A DNA stretch of 64,000 bases from Asparagopsis taxiformis (taxonomy: Eukaryota > Rhodophyta > Florideophyceae > Bonnemaisoniales > Bonnemaisoniaceae), in the NCBI GenBank assembly GCA_030407315.1, contig JALQPE010002409.1:205575-269574 (forward strand), given 5' to 3'. Shown in pieces: positions 61,248 through 64,000 of the stretch (position 1 is the first letter of the stretch; each line of letters starts with the position of its first letter). The notes under the pieces were generated by a model. The model had not been told where the DNA came from and ran no database searches. It was given only the letters and a program-made list of their open reading frames with translations. A program made the translations under genes and the position numbers.

Positions 61248-62883
61248 ATGCCTCGTAACCCTACAGCGGGACCCTCTAGTGAGGACATAGCGCCTGCCAG
61301 CGACTTATCCGATTCGGATCTGATCGCCGAAGAAGGCGTGGTGATTAACACCCTGCAAGACCGAGCCGACCGAATCTTCAACGAACGGTTGGAAGAGTTG
61401 AAGGTGAATTCAGCACCGTCGTCGAGAAGACTGTTCAAGACCGCAGGGCGGAAATCGTAGACGCTACGGTCGAAACCGTCATGGAACTGGTCGAGCCAAA
61501 GCTGATGGCCGCCAGCCGAGAAGCCACCCAAGATCGGGACGCCGAGTTCCTAGCGGAAACCTGGAATCAGGTCAAAGCCGAATTCGCTAAACGCGTGTCC
61601 CTTTTGGAAACTCGTCTGGAGGAGCTTTCGATTCACGGCTTTAGTGCCAGTCCATTAGGACAACAGGAGTTTCCTGCTCGCCGCATCCGATCGACTGACT
61701 TCCCTGACCCTACATCCGGTAGGGAGGAAGAAGAAGATCCCCGATTGGATCAAGTCGCGGAAGCAACACGACACCTGTCGGACCGTGTCGACGCCCTCGC
61801 CGAATCACTATCCCAAACAGGGAATATCTCTCGCACGAGGACAGCACACTCGTGCCACCGGATCTATACCGGGAAACCCCTCGTGGGATGATGAAGAAGG
61901 ACCTCTTGAGGAAGGCTTAGTGCCTTTGAAGGCCCGCGAACCCGCGTTCGACCTAGTGGTCTCCTATCGGTACTACCGACTCAAGAACAAGTCCCTAACG
62001 ACTGATACCCCAACGGGGAAAACAAGAAGCTTGTATAAGCTAACGGAGAAGATCCGTAATTTCAACGCGTCATTCACGCCGTTCGATGGACGGAACCCAT
62101 CGATATCCTCCGATTCCTCGCGGAATTTCAAGATGCATGTGATTCATGCGGAGTCTCGGAGGGAGAAGCTACCAAGTTACTCAAGTATTTCCTGGAAGGA
62201 GAACCTCAACGGTTTATCGCCGCTGAGGCGCGAAAGCGCAAGCTTCTCAACCACCTGCATCAGCAGATCACTTGGCCTCAAGCCGTTAACGCCCTTCTGG
62301 CTCGCTACGCGACGGACAATGTCCTAGCGGACGCATATGACGCAGTAACACGTATACGGCAAGGGCCGGATGAAGACGAAGCTGCATACGCAGACAGACT
62401 GCAGGACGCTGCACTCCTGTGTGCGAACGTCTTCTCGGAAAGAGACTTGGTCAACTACTACCTCAAGGGCTACGCCCAGAGGTTAAACACACCGTCAAGG
62501 TGACTATAGGCCGCAGTGGCGGAGAAGATTTTCTTGCTGTCCGTAACCTTGCTAAAGGACTCTCGGGACTCTCTACGAGCTTCGCTACCCGCCAAGCCGA
62601 AGGCTTACCCTACTCGGGAAATCGCGGAAGTAAACGCAAAGCGTTGCTCGCTACCGTACCCGGAGAACCGGCTGTGATGCACGCTGACCCCGCCGCCGAC
62701 CTTAACCTTCCCCTACCGGGAACCCATGGGCGCGCCAATTGCAGGCCCTACCCTAACGGGAGAAAACATCTTAAACTCGCTGAGAGTATGATACCCGAAA
62801 GGGGCTGTACTTGGAGATGCTCTGGCTGTCGCCAACCGGGGCACGTGTTATACAATTGTCCTTACCTACACCACCCTCACTGA
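61248..62883 (+). pseudogene. gag: Frameshifted Gypsy gag
   Basis: The reading moves through at least four overlapping frames: MPRNPTAGPSSEDIAP from 61248; DATVETVMELVEPK to about 61890, with a helical DQVAEATRHLSDRVDALAES; a stretch from 61785 containing SFTPFDGRNPS; and one from 62419 with NLAKGLSGLSTSF, ending in the zinc knuckle CSGCRQPGHVLYNC (C-x2-C-x4-H-x4-C). The order (helical N-terminus, capsid-like F-x-G region, knuckle) is that of a Ty3/Gypsy gag. It cannot make one protein and is decayed. Confidence 0.75.
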
Positions 62884-63999
62884 GCACTGGCAGTGGGAAC
62901 TTACTTCGCCTTTGCGAACTACGCTACCAGCAAGAACCGGAGCAGGTTATGCGCCGCCAACAGCGCCAGTCCAATCGGTTCAACCGAAAAGGGATTACCC
63001 TAAAGCCGTGCTCCAACGGTCAAACCCTCCAACACGTATGTTGCGTTCGCCGATGACGAAAATCATCCCAAATTGGGTCCTCTGAGGCGAGACGTTTTAG
63101 AACGTAACGGATCTTCCGTAACGGCTCAAGACGTTGCCGACGCCTTGGAAACCTCCGAACGACTCCGACACGTCGTCGGAAAACTAATGAGGGGAGTGAG
63201 GTGTCGCACTCCCGTCAGGAGGTGGAGCGATTACGCCTACTCGGTGGACATCTCACCACAACCACCATCCGCAGAGTGAAAAGGCTGCAAACCCTCTAGG
63301 GACCAAAGTCTTTCCCAGACACCAACCCCTTCGGGTTCCCCCACAGGGACTCGAACCTCAAGGCCGAAAGCCTCATGCCTGCTTAAGCCGCCCATTACGT
63401 AGTAATGGGTTCCATCGGACTCGATCCGTCAATTCTCACGCCTATGCGTATGGTGATGGACACCGGGTCCGAACCATCGGTCATCCATGAAAGGAGTTTC
63501 CCCAAAATTGGGAACAATTCCAAGTCCCTACGGGGAAAGTCCGCGCACTGGCCGATGCTAACGGCAATCCTCTTCGGATAAAAGGAAAGATAATACTGTC
63601 CTTACAGTTAGGCCACAAGTCCTTTGAGAAGAAGAATTCTTCGTCGCGCCTAAGTTGGCCGTACCCCTACATCTTGGGAACTGGGGCAATGAATACCCAC
63701 GTAGACGCAATTAGGTGCCGGGCCCCACGAATTGATATTCACGACGGCGGGTCGATAGCTATCCTAGTGATGTCGCCTACGCGTAAAACATCCCCCACCC
63801 TATTCGTGCTACGTGGATGCCCTCGCGACCCTCTAATGGGATTAACTTAGACCGCCAGCCTCATGGCATTCGATTGTCACAAAGTGTGAATGTTCCTCCG
63901 CGGAGTCAAGTAACAACTGCTGTTGTATGCGCCGGTGGCGGCTTGAGTATACTCACACCGAGAGATCGGATCCTTCAACGACATCGTGTCTCCATCCCG
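62884..63999 (+). pseudogene. pol: Gypsy protease/early pol, decayed and cut by window edge
   Basis: Around 63441-63490 the frame reads MRMVMDTGSEPSVIHER, a retropepsin DTGS active site. A frame change follows near 63560, after which ANGNPLRIKGKIILSLQLGH continues the protease fold, and then NTHVDAIRCRAPRIDIHDGG resembles the protease-RT junction. Several stops and shifts make it non-functional. It continues past the right edge, where reverse transcriptase would be expected. Confidence 0.7.
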
Positions 64000-64000
64000 A

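Noticed and set aside
61248..62883. Idea that gag frameshifts are all caused by hairpin insertions
   Set aside because: The first shift (near 61410) looks like a single-base indel, and the hairpin ACGGT-CGAA-ACCGT nearby sits in natural codons, so the link is not supported there.

Overview
The window looks like nuclear DNA of a red alga, most likely a florideophyte such as Chondrus or Gracilaria. This is inferred from overall style: intron-poor nuclear genes, plastid-type targeting peptides, a CGL160-like plastid ATP-synthase assembly domain and young LTR retrotransposons. No single marker proves the species. The few introns I can model are short, mostly with GTACG-type donors.

Region 1 (about 1-33 kb) is a gene-dense housekeeping island with genes on both strands and short spacers. 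In order: a Nup88-like nucleoporin (cut by the left edge); a plastid-type fusion of a CGL160-like membrane domain with guanylate kinase; a Mug/TDG-type DNA glycosylase; a Zip3/HEI10-type RING protein; a VTT-domain membrane protein; a 2,095-residue armadillo-ankyrin-coiled-coil protein; a YHM2-type mitochondrial carrier; a GT34-like glycosyltransferase; proton-translocating NAD(P) transhydrogenase; a second glycosyltransferase-like membrane protein; mitochondrial uS10; WRAP73; a SIRT1-like sirtuin; a two-finger C2H2 protein; NAD kinase; and an unknown multi-span membrane protein. Several concern NAD(P) supply and use (transhydrogenase, NAD kinase, sirtuin, the YHM2-type carrier). Their proximity need not be functional.

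Region 2 (about 34-52 kb) is gene-poor and rich in genes for secreted cysteine-rich proteins, all on the minus strand: a GH45-like protein, two paralogues built from a four-module cysteine-rich unit, decayed relatives of that family, and a two-part protein with a Ser/Thr/Pro linker. Four of these genes have a TATA-like box 58-92 bp before the ATG. The region also holds a tRNA-Glu(CTC), an array of covarying hairpins (37.5-37.8 kb), a dispersed 72-bp repeat, and a very recent full-length Copia element (44,973-50,456) with near-identical LTRs and a 5-bp target duplication.

Region 3 (about 52-64 kb) is mostly repeat-derived. It has no recognisable host gene and contains broken Ty3/Gypsy pieces: integrase plus chromodomain on the minus strand, and a frameshifted gag and protease on the plus strand running off the right edge. 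Convergent with the integrase lies a large intact ORF of unknown function. The flanking noncoding DNA is packed with small hairpins having strongly similar three-base loops.
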